A DNA stretch of 64,000 nucleotides from Paenibacillus marchantiae (GCF_028771845.1 NZ_CP118270.1:5766001-5830000), one strand, 5' to 3'; shown: positions 6,876 to 16,881, numbered from the stretch's first letter. The notes: generated by a model not told the origin, from the letters alone. Translations and numbers: made by a program.

Positions 6876-8594
6876 TCACCCTTTTTTGGCTTCCGCCAAA
6901 TTCAGCATTTCCTGTGCATGATGCAGAGTTTTTTCTGTAATTTCCACACCGCCGAGCATACGTGCCAATTCCTTCACTCTGCCTTCGTCTGACAGCGATT
7001 CCACTTGTGTCATCGTGCGTCCGTCATACACATGCTTTTCGATGAGATACTGATGATCGGCCATACAAGCGACCTGTGGCAAGTGAGTAATAGAGAAAAC
7101 TTGGCAAGTGGAGGACAGACGGTATAATTTCTCCGCTATGGATTGTGCTGCTCTTCCGCTCACACCTGTATCCACCTCGTCAAAGATCAACACCGGAATC
7201 CGGTCATGACGTGCGAAAATACTCTTCATCGCCAGCATCATTCGGGACAACTCACCACCGGAAGCAATCTTGCCGAGCGGACGTAAAGGCTCACCTGGAT
7301 TCGGAGAGATCAGGAATTCCGCATTATCTGCACCCTGACGCGTAAGGCGAATGCGACGCCCATTCCATTCGATCCCTTTTGCATCTTCAAAAGGAGTAAT
7401 TTGAACTCGTAACGTCGTTCTCTCCATCTGCAAATCCTTCAGTTCACTTTCCACCTGCGCTGCAAGTTCCTCTGCACATTGTTTACGAACCCGGCTGAGT
7501 TCCTCCGCAGACTCCATGACTAATTTGAGCAATTTGTCACGTTCATTACGCAGCTTCTCCAAACGTTCATCCTTGTTCTCCAACTGGTCGGTTTCATGGC
7601 TAATTTGTTCATAATAATTCAAAATAAGTTCCACACTGTCACCGTATTTCCGTCTGAGGCCAGAAATCAGATTCAGTCGCTGTTCCACTTCTTCCAATCT
7701 ACCCGGGTTAAATTCGATCTTCTCCCGATAATCACGCAACTGAAACGTCGCGTCTTCCAACTGATAAAATGCTGACTGGAGCTGTTCAACAATAGGCTGC
7801 AAGCCTTTGCTATCATATCCTGATATATCTTCAATTCGTGACAGCGCGATACTTACAGCTTCTAACCCACGTTGACCGCTAAGCAGATCATATGCACCAG
7901 CAACACTGTCCATCATTTTCTCACTATGGGATAGTTTGACCCGTTCTTCTCCGAGTAATTCATCCTCACCCTGCGTTAGAGAAGCAGCTGCAATCTCTTC
8001 AAGTTGAAAACGGTACATGTCCAGCAATTGATACGCACGTTGACTGGATTCCTGAAGTGCACGCAGTTCTTTTTCCGCCGTAATAAATTTACTGTAGCGT
8101 TCTTGATATTCCGTCTTGACTGGACCGATGATTGCTGCCCCGTATGTATCCAGAAGCCCCAGATGACTTTCTGCGCGCAACAAACTTTGATGTTCATGCT
8201 GTCCATGAATATTAATTAATTTTTCTCCGACTTCACGGAGCATCGTTAAATTGACCAATTGGCCGTTAATACGAGATGTACTTTTGCCTTGGGTATTCAG
8301 TTCCCGGCGAATCACCAGATGCTCCTCCGGTTCACAATGGATGCCAAGCTTCTCTAACGTTACCCATACCGGATGGCTTGGCTCCATTTCAAACAGAGCC
8401 TCCATCTCGGCCTTCTCACATCCATAACGGATCAGATCGGCAGAGCTTCGTCCACCAGCAATCAGACCCAAGGCATCAATAATGATCGATTTACCCGCTC
8501 CTGTTTCACCAGACAAGACATGGAATCCCGGGTGGAAAACAACATCAACTTCTTCTACAACAGCCAAATTACGAATCGATAATGTAACTAACAT
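6876..8594 (-). CDS. recN: DNA repair ATPase RecN
   Basis: SMC-like ATPase that gathers at double-strand breaks and holds ends for recombination. I chose ATG 8594 (MLVTLSIRN), with GGAGGTG 9 nt upstream, over an ATG nine codons earlier that lies 5' of that ribosome-binding site. It has 572 residues. Walker A is GETGAGKS near residue 32, a central coiled coil of several hundred residues follows, and near the C-terminus are an SMC-type signature (ASGGELSRMMLA) and Walker B (VLIFDEVDTGVSG). It follows argR by 57 bp, as in Bacillus. No SOS operator was found at its start. Confidence 0.96.
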   Translation of the reverse strand: MLVTLSIRNLAVVEEVDVVFHPGFHVLSGETGAGKSIIIDALGLIAGGRSSADLIRYGCEKAEMEALFEMEPSHPVWVTLEKLGIHCEPEEHLVIRRELNTQGKSTSRINGQLVNLTMLREVGEKLINIHGQHEHQSLLRAESHLGLLDTYGAAIIGPVKTEYQERYSKFITAEKELRALQESSQRAYQLLDMYRFQLEEIAAASLTQGEDELLGEERVKLSHSEKMMDSVAGAYDLLSGQRGLEAVSIALSRIEDISGYDSKGLQPIVEQLQSAFYQLEDATFQLRDYREKIEFNPGRLEEVEQRLNLISGLRRKYGDSVELILNYYEQISHETDQLENKDERLEKLRNERDKLLKLVMESAEELSRVRKQCAEELAAQVESELKDLQMERTTLRVQITPFEDAKGIEWNGRRIRLTRQGADNAEFLISPNPGEPLRPLGKIASGGELSRMMLAMKSIFARHDRIPVLIFDEVDTGVSGRAAQSIAEKLYRLSSTCQVFSITHLPQVACMADHQYLIEKHVYDGRTMTQVESLSDEGRVKELARMLGGVEITEKTLHHAQEMLNLAEAKKG

Positions 8595-8651
8595 CTGCAA
8601 AAACACCTCCGGATGACTCACTCAGAAATTATGTTTTTGAACCATTATATT

Positions 8652-9101
8652 CTAGGAAATATAACCCATAATCCGCTCGATTACGGTCACGCTGTTACTT
8701 TCCGTCCGGCAAATGATGAGTATGGTATCATCTCCACAGATGGTCCCCATCACTTCCGTCCACTCAATATTATCGAGCAAGGCAGCAATGGAGTTAGCTG
8801 TGCCAGGCAAACACTTCATTACAACCAGATTGTTTGTATGATCAATGTGTAAGAAGTTGTCCACAAGAGCACGTTTCAGTTTCTGAATCGGATTATATCG
8901 TTGGTCTGTAGGTAGCGAATACTTATATCGTCCATCGTCCATGGGAATCTTGATTAAAAGAAGCTCCTTAATATCCCGTGATACAGTGGCTTGAGTCACC
9001 TGGAATCCGGATTTACGCAAAGCTTCAACCAGATCATCCTGGGTTTCAATTTCGTTTTGACTAATGATTTCACGTATTTTAATGTGTCGTTGTCCTTTCA
9101 T
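8652..9101 (-). CDS. argR: arginine repressor ArgR/AhrC
   Basis: Hexameric arginine-dependent regulator of arginine synthesis and breakdown. It has 149 residues, the family length. The N-terminal winged helix has TQATVSRDIKELLLIK. The C-terminal oligomerisation and arginine-binding domain has LPGTANSIAALLD and GTICGDDTILIICR. The start has GGAGG 6 nt upstream. It lies immediately before recN as in B. subtilis (ahrC-recN). Confidence 0.95.
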   Translation of the reverse strand: MKGQRHIKIREIISQNEIETQDDLVEALRKSGFQVTQATVSRDIKELLLIKIPMDDGRYKYSLPTDQRYNPIQKLKRALVDNFLHIDHTNNLVVMKCLPGTANSIAALLDNIEWTEVMGTICGDDTILIICRTESNSVTVIERIMGYIS

Positions 9102-9225
9102 ACATGCCTCCAGTTAAAAGTTCAATGTATTGCAATAAAACGGCAAATTCTAATTTCCATAACGTTTGCCATCCTGCAATTCGTTCATTCGTTATATAAA
9201 CAACTTTCAGGTTTCATTACTCCCC

Positions 9226-9714
9226 TTAGTCCAGATCATCTCCATCGTACACGTCTTCTTGATAGTCCATGAGCCTGATTACCTTGATATCCGATTCCTC
9301 CAAGTCCACATACAACAACCCTTCACAGCTGGGATATAACAATAAATAATACAGGAAGCGGTCTCGCAGGGATGGCCCAGTAAGTTCAAGAGGTTGCCTG
9401 CGACGGGACGTCTTCACCAGATATCTCTCATCATCACGCTCTGCTACATAATCAATGAACAGCCTGCTGAAATAAACGGATTCATCCGCTTCAAAGGCTA
9501 AAGGAATTTTCATTTTACCTCCGATGACTTCATATCCTTCCGCTTCAAGCAGATCCACTGCGGGTGAATCCTGAATTTCTAAATTCAGTTGCATACCCGA
9601 CAAGTTTACTGGAATCGGACGATTAACCCAATTCCGAAAGCCAGAGAACAGCCATAAAATTAAGCAGACAGCAAGTACACCAATAACAATTGTGTCATAT
9701 TGCCCATCCATCAT
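9226..9714 (-). CDS. membrane-anchored hypothetical protein
   Basis: 162 residues, not recognised. Residues 8-27 form one hydrophobic segment (VIGVLAVCLILWLFSG), so the protein is probably anchored with the remainder on one face of the membrane. The soluble part has a mixed alpha/beta look (IPLAFEADESVYFSRLFIDY) and an acidic tail ending DVYDGDDLD. A GAGGTGAGCG motif precedes the ATG pair. It sits between tlyA and argR, where B. subtilis has no counterpart that I recall. Co-transcription with tlyA is plausible (81-bp gap). Confidence 0.7.
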   Translation of the reverse strand: MMDGQYDTIVIGVLAVCLILWLFSGFRNWVNRPIPVNLSGMQLNLEIQDSPAVDLLEAEGYEVIGGKMKIPLAFEADESVYFSRLFIDYVAERDDERYLVKTSRRRQPLELTGPSLRDRFLYYLLLYPSCEGLLYVDLEESDIKVIRLMDYQEDVYDGDDLD

Positions 9715-9795
9715 CGCTCACCTCGAAGACATATTCGAGATTCGACAACCGATTTCCTTTTAGAATGTCACCTTTCCAGCGAAAAGAAACCCATC

Positions 9796-10641
9796 CTATG
9801 ATGAGTTTCCTGTAAAAGTATGGGCAGCTTCCCTTGCAACTTGATCTGCAAGTGCATCAAGTGAAGCCTGAACGTTCTCTTGTTGTGTTGCCTCTGGTTC
9901 TTCCAGACGCCAGTGAGCGAGAAATTCAATATTTCCTTCTCCGCCTGTAATCGGCGAGAATGTTAAACCTTTTAGCTTTAATCCAAGCTCATTTGCGAAA
10001 CGAAGCATCGTCTGCAAAACGTCCTTGTGAACCTTTGTATCACGAACGACGCCAGACTTGCCGACTTTCTCACGGCCTGCTTCAAACTGAGGTTTAATTA
10101 ACGCCACAATATCTGCCGGTTGCTTTAGAAGTGCCAGCAACGGCGGCAAAATAATTCTCAGCGAAATAAAGGATACATCAATACTAGCAAAATTCGGCAC
10201 AGGTCCATGAAGATCTGCGGGAGTCACATAACGGAAATTGGTTCTTTCCATTACAGTAACCCGTTCATCATTACGGAGTGACCAATCCAGCTGGTTATAT
10301 CCTACATCTATGGCATATACATGAGATGCACCATGTTGTAGGGCACAATCAGTAAATCCACCAGTGGATGAACCGATATCAAGCATCACAAGTCCATTCA
10401 TATCGAGATCGAAGTGACGGATCGCTTTTTCAAGCTTTAATCCGCCTCTACCGACATAGGGATGTACTGAACCCTTTACTTTAAGTTCGGCTTCCCGTGG
10501 AATCTTCATGCCCGCTTTTTCAATCCGCTCATTGTTGGCATATACCAGTCCAGCCATGATTGCAGCTTTTGCCTTCTCACGACTTTCGTAGTATCCCTGC
10601 TCAACCAGCAGAACATCAATTCGTTCTTTCGGGAGTGACAT
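9796..10641 (-). CDS. TlyA-family rRNA 2'-O-methyltransferase
   Basis: Predicted SAM-dependent ribose methyltransferase of rRNA (TlyA/YqxC family). It has 281 residues. The N-terminal S4 RNA-binding domain is at about 5-65 (RIDVLLVEQGYYESREKAKAAI). An FtsJ-like Rossmann domain starts near residue 80, with VGRGGLKLEKA and SAM-binding motif LDIGSSTGGFTDCALQ. The motif VDVSFISLR appears as IDVSFISLR, and LIKPQFEAG is present. The gene lies between dxs and the hypothetical plus argR, as yqxC does in B. subtilis. Some TlyA proteins were called hemolysins, but methyl transfer is the supported role. Confidence 0.92.
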   Translation of the reverse strand: MSLPKERIDVLLVEQGYYESREKAKAAIMAGLVYANNERIEKAGMKIPREAELKVKGSVHPYVGRGGLKLEKAIRHFDLDMNGLVMLDIGSSTGGFTDCALQHGASHVYAIDVGYNQLDWSLRNDERVTVMERTNFRYVTPADLHGPVPNFASIDVSFISLRIILPPLLALLKQPADIVALIKPQFEAGREKVGKSGVVRDTKVHKDVLQTMLRFANELGLKLKGLTFSPITGGEGNIEFLAHWRLEEPEATQQENVQASLDALADQVAREAAHTFTGNSS

Positions 10642-10709
10642 GTCTTTCTCCTATCATGTAGTAATCCTAATTAATCAATAATGTGTTCCAGTTTCTCTGA
10701 TTGTTCCAG

Positions 10710-12617
10710 TTATGAAGGAAACCGAGTTCTGGACATACCATATGAAGATTGGGCTGCCAAACTGCGCAGCTCCGAACTCACATTCTCGACCGTGAGTCCC
10801 ACTTCAGCTCTTTGATCCTCAATACTGCCATGTTCAATGAATCGATCCGGAATGCCCATCAGCTGTACATGAACATCATGCAGTCCTTGTTCTGCGTAAA
10901 ACTCCAGAACTGCACTGCCCATACTGCCTGCTTGTGATGCTTCTTCAAGCACAATTAACTTCGTGCCTCGAACTGCTAGATCACGCAGCATCTGCTCATC
11001 AAGCGGCTTAAGGAAGCGGGCGTTTATTACGCCAACCGTAATACCTTCTCTTTTAACCGTCTCTGCAGCTTCTTCAGCAAGCTGTACCATTGACCCCGAA
11101 GCGATGATAGCATAACCTTCAGATGGACGAAGCTGTTCCCATGTACCGATTGGAATCGGAATGAGTTCATCATCAAGGGGCACGCCTACAACATTGTTTC
11201 GTGGATAACGATAAGCAATCGGGCCTTCATTATATTCAAGCGCCGTCTTCATCATATGGCGCAGTTCATTCTCATCCTTAGGCATCATCAGAACGATATT
11301 CGGAATATGACGCATAAACGCCACATCGTACACACCTTGATGCGTTTCACCATCTGGACCGACAAATCCGGCACGGTCAATGGCGAACATGACATTGGCA
11401 TTATGACGACAAATATCATGTACAATCTGATCATAAGCACGTTGCATAAACGTCGAATAGACGGCAAATACCGGCTTCAACCCTTCCATTGCCAGTGCTG
11501 CACACATGGTTGCTGCATGCTGTTCGGCAATACCCACGTCAATCATGCGATCAGGGAATTCTTTACTGAAAGGAATGAGACCTGAACCTGTTGGCATGGC
11601 TGGTGTTACCGCAACAATTCGTTTATCCTGCTTGGCAAGATCAATCAACGTTTTACCGAACACTTCCGTATACATCGGTTTGCCTACAGCCTTAAGCACT
11701 TGACCTGATTCAATTTTGTACGGAGAAATTCCGTGCCATTTGTGTGAATCGGCCTCAGCTGGCTGATAGCCTTTACCTTTGGTTGTCAGTACATGAACCA
11801 TTACAGGACCATCGACGTTATCCGCCTGTTTGAACGTTTCAATCAATTTCGGAATGTCGTGTCCATCAATGGGTCCCAAATAGGTGAAGCCCAGCTCTTC
11901 GAACAGAACTCCTGGAACCATCATGTATTTGACACTATCTTTAATCCAGCTCGCCGATTTGGCCAAACGATCCCCTATGGCAGGAATTTTTTTGAGCATT
12001 CCCTCCACATCATCCTTGGCTTTCAGATAATGGCGATCCGAACGAATTTTGCTCAAATATTTATGCATAGCCCCGACATTCGGAGCAATGGACATTTCAT
12101 TATCATTGAGGATAACCATTAGCTTTTTCTGTTCATGACCGATGTGATTGAGAGCTTCAAAGGCCATACCACCTGTAAGCGCTCCATCCCCGATCATCGC
12201 GATAACCTGATTGTCTTCACCTTTAAGATCACGGGCAAGCGCCATGCCCATCGCAGCAGATAACGATGTGCTGCTGTGGCCCGCTTCCCATACATCATGT
12301 TCACTCTCGTTACGTTTAACAAATCCACACAAGCCATTATGCTGACGAAGTGTATCGAAGCGATCCATCCGTCCCGTTAGAACTTTGTGCACATAAGCCT
12401 GATGCCCTACATCGAAAATCATTTTGTCCACTGGACTGTTATAGCAGTAATGCAGGGCTACCGTGAGCTCAACCACTCCTAAGTTGGGTGCGAGATGGCC
12501 CCCTGTAACGGACAGCTTCTCAATCAGAAACTGCCGGATCTCTGCCGACAAAAGAACGAGATCATCCTGAGACATCGACTTTAGATCACTGGGTTGTTTA
12601 ATTTGTGGAAGCAGCAC
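10710..12617 (-). CDS. dxs: 1-deoxy-D-xylulose-5-phosphate synthase
   Basis: Thiamine-diphosphate enzyme that joins pyruvate and glyceraldehyde-3-phosphate in the first step of the MEP isoprenoid pathway. It has 635 residues from a GTG at 12617 with GGGGAG 6 nt upstream. Visible family marks are HLAPNLGVVELTVALHYCY, the IFDVGHQAYVHK motif, the ThDP motif GDGALTGGMAFEALN, and in the pyrimidine domain DVGIAEQHAATMCAALA and DRAGFVGPDGETHQG. It follows ispA, so two isoprenoid genes are adjacent. A 281-bp leader precedes it. Confidence 0.97.
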   Translation of the reverse strand: MLLPQIKQPSDLKSMSQDDLVLLSAEIRQFLIEKLSVTGGHLAPNLGVVELTVALHYCYNSPVDKMIFDVGHQAYVHKVLTGRMDRFDTLRQHNGLCGFVKRNESEHDVWEAGHSSTSLSAAMGMALARDLKGEDNQVIAMIGDGALTGGMAFEALNHIGHEQKKLMVILNDNEMSIAPNVGAMHKYLSKIRSDRHYLKAKDDVEGMLKKIPAIGDRLAKSASWIKDSVKYMMVPGVLFEELGFTYLGPIDGHDIPKLIETFKQADNVDGPVMVHVLTTKGKGYQPAEADSHKWHGISPYKIESGQVLKAVGKPMYTEVFGKTLIDLAKQDKRIVAVTPAMPTGSGLIPFSKEFPDRMIDVGIAEQHAATMCAALAMEGLKPVFAVYSTFMQRAYDQIVHDICRHNANVMFAIDRAGFVGPDGETHQGVYDVAFMRHIPNIVLMMPKDENELRHMMKTALEYNEGPIAYRYPRNNVVGVPLDDELIPIPIGTWEQLRPSEGYAIIASGSMVQLAEEAAETVKREGITVGVINARFLKPLDEQMLRDLAVRGTKLIVLEEASQAGSMGSAVLEFYAEQGLHDVHVQLMGIPDRFIEHGSIEDQRAEVGLTVENVSSELRSLAAQSSYGMSRTRFPS

Positions 12618-12898
12618 GAGAATCTCCCCGCTTTCCTAGATTGTTTGATTTGGTGTAATCCATATATACACAGTTTATTAAATGACATTAAAACATTATA
12701 ACATAAAAGAACAAGAATCATAATTTACGGCACTATACTCCTGATAACGAGCATTTTCGCCAGCAAGGTTCGTATGATCTTCCTCAATATGTATTCCCAA
12801 ACCCACTTGGAACAGACTCTCTTCATGAAGCCCAGAAAAAGCACATTAAATTGATTACACGATTCTGGGTGATTTGAAACAGAGACGCTCAACCAAAA
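12618..12898 (-). promoter_or_regulatory. ispA-dxs intergenic region with a possible dxs -10
   Basis: 281 bp without a supported gene. TATAAT occurs at 12700-12695 on the minus strand, about 80 nt before dxs, with only a poor -35 (TTATGA) 17 nt upstream. A 33-codon basic frame around 12735-12835 has no ribosome-binding site and was not accepted as a gene. Confidence 0.35.
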
Positions 12899-13804
12899 CT
12901 AATGATCTCGACTCATCAGATAATCTGCAATCTCCATCAGTCTCGAAGGGTCAGGTAACTCCGCTCTGCCAAGTGCATCTTTCGCAGATTGCGTAAGGGA
13001 CTTCACCTCTTGAAGAGAGGCATCCATACCAATAAAATAAGGGTATGTAACCTTTTGCTGATTCACATCACTTTGTGTCTTCTTGCCCATTTTCTGCTCG
13101 TCACCCGTCAGGTCGAGAATATCGTCCTGAATTTGGAAAGCTAACCCCAGATCTCTGCCAAATACGCGCAGCGCCTCCAACTGTCCGTCTGTCGCACCAC
13201 CAATACGTGCGCCCGCAATGAGAGAAAACACAATTAAATCTCCAGTCTTGTGCAGATGAATATATTGCAATTGGGCAAGATCTGTCATGCCCTGTTCGCC
13301 TTCCATATCAGCCACTTGTCCGCCAACCATGCCTCTTGCGCCAGCCAATTCCGACAATTCCTCCACAATGGATAACAATGCGTCTGCTGACACACCACTG
13401 CGACGACCTGCCTGAACAATACTATAAAAAGCGTGCGTTAAAAGTGCATCGCCAGCCAATATAGCTGTCGCTTCACCAAATACTTTGTGATTCGTTAATT
13501 TTCCCCTGCGATAGTCGTCATTATCCATGGCAGGCAGGTCATCGTGGATCAACGAATACGTATGAACCATCTCCACGGCGCAGGCTACCGGCAATGCAGC
13601 TGTACGCTGTGCACCGAAGGCTTCCGCCGCAGCAACGACCAGAAGTGGACGAAGGCGTTTGCCCCCGGCCATAAGTGAATACTGCATCGCGTCAGCCAGT
13701 GACTGAGGCACATCCCAGTGAACAGGAAGAGTCTGCTGCAACTCTCCCGTCACCTCAGCTGTGACTTCCTCAAGATACGTTTCAAACGAAGGACGATTAC
13801 TCAT
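12899..13804 (-). CDS. ispA: farnesyl diphosphate synthase (short-chain polyprenyl synthase)
   Basis: Condenses isopentenyl diphosphate onto DMAPP/GPP to give C15 diphosphate. I place the start at ATG 13804 (MSNRPSFETYLEEV), giving 301 residues. Upstream codons belong to xseB, and the two genes overlap by 8 nt, suggesting translational coupling. The two aspartate-rich metal-binding motifs are present: DDLPAMDND (first, DDxxxxD) and QIQDDILD (second). GGKRLRPLL and a Lys/Thr-containing HKTGDLI follow family expectation. The order xseA-xseB-ispA matches Bacillus. Confidence 0.95.
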   Translation of the reverse strand: MSNRPSFETYLEEVTAEVTGELQQTLPVHWDVPQSLADAMQYSLMAGGKRLRPLLVVAAAEAFGAQRTAALPVACAVEMVHTYSLIHDDLPAMDNDDYRRGKLTNHKVFGEATAILAGDALLTHAFYSIVQAGRRSGVSADALLSIVEELSELAGARGMVGGQVADMEGEQGMTDLAQLQYIHLHKTGDLIVFSLIAGARIGGATDGQLEALRVFGRDLGLAFQIQDDILDLTGDEQKMGKKTQSDVNQQKVTYPYFIGMDASLQEVKSLTQSAKDALGRAELPDPSRLMEIADYLMSRDH

Positions 13805-14054
13805 TGACTTCACCACTTTCGTCGACGGCAGCGCCGAACGGTTTCTTGCGAAGTTCCCCATCCTCTTCTACGATCATCTCGATCTTACGTTCCACTTGTT
13901 CTAACTTCAAACCACAAAGTTGGGAAAGTTTCATTCCGCGCTGAAACAAATCGATGGCCTGTTCCAGTGGAACATCACCATGCTCAAGCTGACCTACGAT
14001 GTCTTCCAATGCCGCCATTGCCTCTTCAAAATTCAATTCCGGTTCATTCGCCAT
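13797..14054 (-). CDS. xseB: exodeoxyribonuclease VII small subunit
   Basis: 85 residues forming the helical small subunit that assembles with XseA. The family signature LNFEEAMAALEDIVGQLEHG and the LEQAIDLFQRGMKLSQLC helix are clear. Its start lies inside the end of xseA (11-nt overlap) and its end overlaps ispA by 8 nt, so the three are tightly coupled in one operon. Confidence 0.95.
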   Translation of the reverse strand: MANEPELNFEEAMAALEDIVGQLEHGDVPLEQAIDLFQRGMKLSQLCGLKLEQVERKIEMIVEEDGELRKKPFGAAVDESGEVNE

Positions 14055-15408
14055 GGGTATTGTCGTCCTCCTTCATTCCCCAAACCTGACAGTCCAACTG
14101 TCCGTCTGTTAATTTAATCTTTATCGAATCTCCAGGCTGTACATCCTTCATCGATTTGATCAATCGTTGCTCCTGTTCGTCATAGACAAGGCTGTATCCG
14201 CGTGACATAACTTTGAGCGGGCTAAGCGCATCCAAATGACGTACAGATGATTTCCACTGCTGCTGCTTCGCTCTCGCAATGGATCGGATTGCAACCTCCA
14301 GTTGACGCCGGGCTGATGCATTCTCCCGTCTTGCTGCATTCACCTGTTCACGAGGATTGAACCGCTGCAGCGCTGCACGCAAACGTTCCTGTTTCTCGGT
14401 TGTCCATTTCATACGTGTATCTACAGTTCGCAGAAGACGTTGTTGCAGCATATCCAGTCGCTCCGTATGCTGCATTAAGGTACGTCTGGGATGCACAAGC
14501 ACAGGTGAGCGTTGCAATCTGGCCAGTCGCTCGCGATTATGAACAGCACGCTGACGTAAACTGTGCTGCAGCTGACGCTGGCGCTGAGCGATCTGATCAA
14601 GCAGCTCAGCTCGATTGGGTACTGCCAGTTCGGCAGCAGCCGTAGGTGTTGCCGCACGTAGATCAGCAGCAAAATCGGCAATCGTAAAATCCGTTTCATG
14701 CCCAACGGCTGATATCACTGGAATGGCCGAACCCACAATCGCTCTTGCCACGATCTCCTCATTGAAAGCCCACAGCTCTTCCAGTGATCCGCCGCCTCGT
14801 CCGACAATCAGCACATCGGCTTCACCCATTCGGTTCAGGTTATTGATGGCCTTCACAATGGAAGGAGCTGCACCTTTACCTTGAACGAGTACAGGATACA
14901 GAATCACTTGGGCAGAAGGATATCTGCGTTGCAATGTAATCATGATATCCCTTACCGCTGCACCTGTAGGTGAGGTTACCACACCAATCGTCTGTGGAAA
15001 ACGGGGAATCTGCCTTTTCCGTGATGTAGAGAACAGTCCCTCGTCCTCCAGCTTTTTTTTCAACTGCTCATAGGCCAAGTACAGACTTCCAATACCGTCC
15101 GGTTGCATGTGTGTAGCGTAGAATTGATATTGTCCATCCCGCTCATACACCGAGACATTACCACGAGCAATAACCCTTGCACCCTCCTTCGGTACAAAGG
15201 GCAATCGTTGATTATGGGAAGCAAACATAATGGACTTAATTCGGCTGTCCTTGTCCTTCAATGTAAAATACATATGACCGCTGGAGTGATGTGTAAAATT
15301 GGAGATCTCTCCGCGCAGCCATACATCCGACAGTACCTGATCCGATTCTAGCTTCATCCGGATGTATCGGTTCAGGTCTTTGATGGAATAGATCTTTTGA
15401 TCTGCCAC
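14044..15408 (-). CDS. xseA: exodeoxyribonuclease VII large subunit
   Basis: Catalytic subunit of the single-strand exonuclease ExoVII. It has 454 residues from a GTG at 15408, 9 nt after the folD stop, with a weak ribosome-binding site. The N-terminal OB-fold domain (about 1-105) contains VWLRGEISNFTHHSSGHMYFTLKD written in the usual order. The catalytic region shows IGVVTSPTGAAVRDI, GRGGGSLEELWAFN and SAVGHETDFTIADFAAD. A long coiled coil at 270-400 packs with XseB. It is in the folD-xseA-xseB-ispA operon. Confidence 0.96.
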   Translation of the reverse strand: MADQKIYSIKDLNRYIRMKLESDQVLSDVWLRGEISNFTHHSSGHMYFTLKDKDSRIKSIMFASHNQRLPFVPKEGARVIARGNVSVYERDGQYQFYATHMQPDGIGSLYLAYEQLKKKLEDEGLFSTSRKRQIPRFPQTIGVVTSPTGAAVRDIMITLQRRYPSAQVILYPVLVQGKGAAPSIVKAINNLNRMGEADVLIVGRGGGSLEELWAFNEEIVARAIVGSAIPVISAVGHETDFTIADFAADLRAATPTAAAELAVPNRAELLDQIAQRQRQLQHSLRQRAVHNRERLARLQRSPVLVHPRRTLMQHTERLDMLQQRLLRTVDTRMKWTTEKQERLRAALQRFNPREQVNAARRENASARRQLEVAIRSIARAKQQQWKSSVRHLDALSPLKVMSRGYSLVYDEQEQRLIKSMKDVQPGDSIKIKLTDGQLDCQVWGMKEDDNTHGE

Positions 15409-15417
15409 AGATTCGAC

Positions 15418-16275
15418 CTAGGCCAATCCGTGAGCGCGTTTGGCCGCGATCAGTGTATTTTGCATTAACATAGTGATTGTCATTGGGCCAACGCCTCCAG
15501 GAACCGGAGTAATTGGGCCAGATACCATCTTCACGCTCTCGAAATCTACATCTCCTGCCAGTTTTCCGTTATCCAGACGGTTCATCCCCACATCGATTAC
15601 AACGGCACCCGGTTTGACGAAATCGGCATCCACAAAGTTTGCACGTCCGATAGCAACCACAAGAATATCTGCCTGACGCGTAATCTCTTTCATGTTCGCT
15701 GTACGGGAATGACACATCGTTACCGTTGCGTTCTCACGTTGAAGCAGCAAGGATACCGGTTTGCCGACAATGTTGCTGCGTCCGATGACTACGGCATGTT
15801 TGCCTGACATTTCAAGACCGGTACGCTTGATCAGCTCGATCACACCCGCAGGGGTGCATGGCAACAGACTATCGTCACCAATGACGAGGTTCCCCACATT
15901 AACCGGATGGAATCCATCCACGTCTTTGTCCACGGCGATCGCATCGATTACCGCTTTCTCTTCGATATGCTTCGGTAATGGGAGCTGAACCAAAATTCCG
16001 TTAATGGATTCCTGTTTGTTCAGCTTGTCCACCAGCGCGAGCAGATCCTCTTGGGAGGTGCTTGCATCCAGACGATGAACTTCGGAATAGAAACCGAGGT
16101 CGTGACATGCTTTTTCTTTATTACGCACATATACTTGGGATGCCGGATCTTCCCCGACGAGCACAACAGCCAGACCAGGTACTACCCCCTGTTCGCTAAG
16201 CTGTTTTACTTCTGTCGTCATGCTTGCGCGGATCTCTTGGGATACTTCTTTACCGTTAATAATAGATGCTGTCAT
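15418..16275 (-). CDS. folD: methylene-THF dehydrogenase / methenyl-THF cyclohydrolase
   Basis: Bifunctional NADP-dependent enzyme interconverting 5,10-methylene-, methenyl- and 10-formyl-tetrahydrofolate. It has 285 residues. Family features are YVRNKEKAC with the catalytic Lys, GILVQLPLPKHI, DVDGFHPVNVG, the Rossmann motif VIGRSNIVGKP and PVPGGVGPMTITMLMQNT near the C-terminus. It lies between nusB and xseA, the Bacillus order. Confidence 0.97.
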   Translation of the reverse strand: MTASIINGKEVSQEIRASMTTEVKQLSEQGVVPGLAVVLVGEDPASQVYVRNKEKACHDLGFYSEVHRLDASTSQEDLLALVDKLNKQESINGILVQLPLPKHIEEKAVIDAIAVDKDVDGFHPVNVGNLVIGDDSLLPCTPAGVIELIKRTGLEMSGKHAVVIGRSNIVGKPVSLLLQRENATVTMCHSRTANMKEITRQADILVVAIGRANFVDADFVKPGAVVIDVGMNRLDNGKLAGDVDFESVKMVSGPITPVPGGVGPMTITMLMQNTLIAAKRAHGLA

Positions 16276-16323
16276 TGTACTCTCTCTCCCTTATGTGAAC
16301 ATATAATTAAGTGACTCACAAAA

Positions 16324-16776
16324 TTAAGACAGTTTTGCTTTAATGGTGCTGACTTCCTGAATCATACGCCCAAGTACGCCGTTAACGAACTTACCGGATT
16401 CATCTGTACCAAAATACTTGGACAATTCAATCGCTTCATTGACGGATACTTTTGCCGGAATATCATCACGGAACACCATTTCATACGTTGAAAGCCGTAG
16501 GATCTGGCGGTCTACACGTGAAAGACGGCTAATCTGCCAGCCTTTCAAATAATCGACCAGTAATCCGTCAATCGCTTCTTTATTGTTCCAAGCGCCCTGT
16601 ACCATTTCGGTCACGTAGGTACGCATTACATCTGCATCATGAATAACCACTTCGGTTTCATTGTCTTCTGCGGCTTCATTAATCAACATATTCACGGCTT
16701 CAGCTGCGCCCACTTCATTCATTTCCATCTGATACAGACTTTGTACTGCAATTTCCCTTGCCAAACGTCTTTTCAT
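16324..16776 (-). CDS. nusB: transcription antitermination factor NusB
   Basis: All-helical partner of NusE/S10 in rRNA antitermination. I chose ATG 16776 (MKRRLAREIAVQSLYQME), with GGAGG 9 nt upstream. The 44 in-frame codons before it lie in the intergenic region. The length is 150 residues, with KEAIDGLLVDYLKGW and PAKVSVNEAIELSKYFG as in the family. It starts the nusB-folD-xseA-xseB-ispA run, separated from the preceding genes by a stem-loop. Confidence 0.95.
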   Translation of the reverse strand: MKRRLAREIAVQSLYQMEMNEVGAAEAVNMLINEAAEDNETEVVIHDADVMRTYVTEMVQGAWNNKEAIDGLLVDYLKGWQISRLSRVDRQILRLSTYEMVFRDDIPAKVSVNEAIELSKYFGTDESGKFVNGVLGRMIQEVSTIKAKLS

Positions 16777-16881
16777 GTCCTGCCTCCTGCAGCGCTCCCT
16801 GTGGAGCGTCATCATGCTTATTTTAAAATATAAAATCTTTGATGGAATCAGAGATCTTATTATATTGTTATCCCTTTTCAC

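Noticed and set aside
12735..12835. Small basic frame of 33 codons between ispA and dxs
   Set aside because: No ribosome-binding site, no recognisable family and no coding bias. It could be chance.
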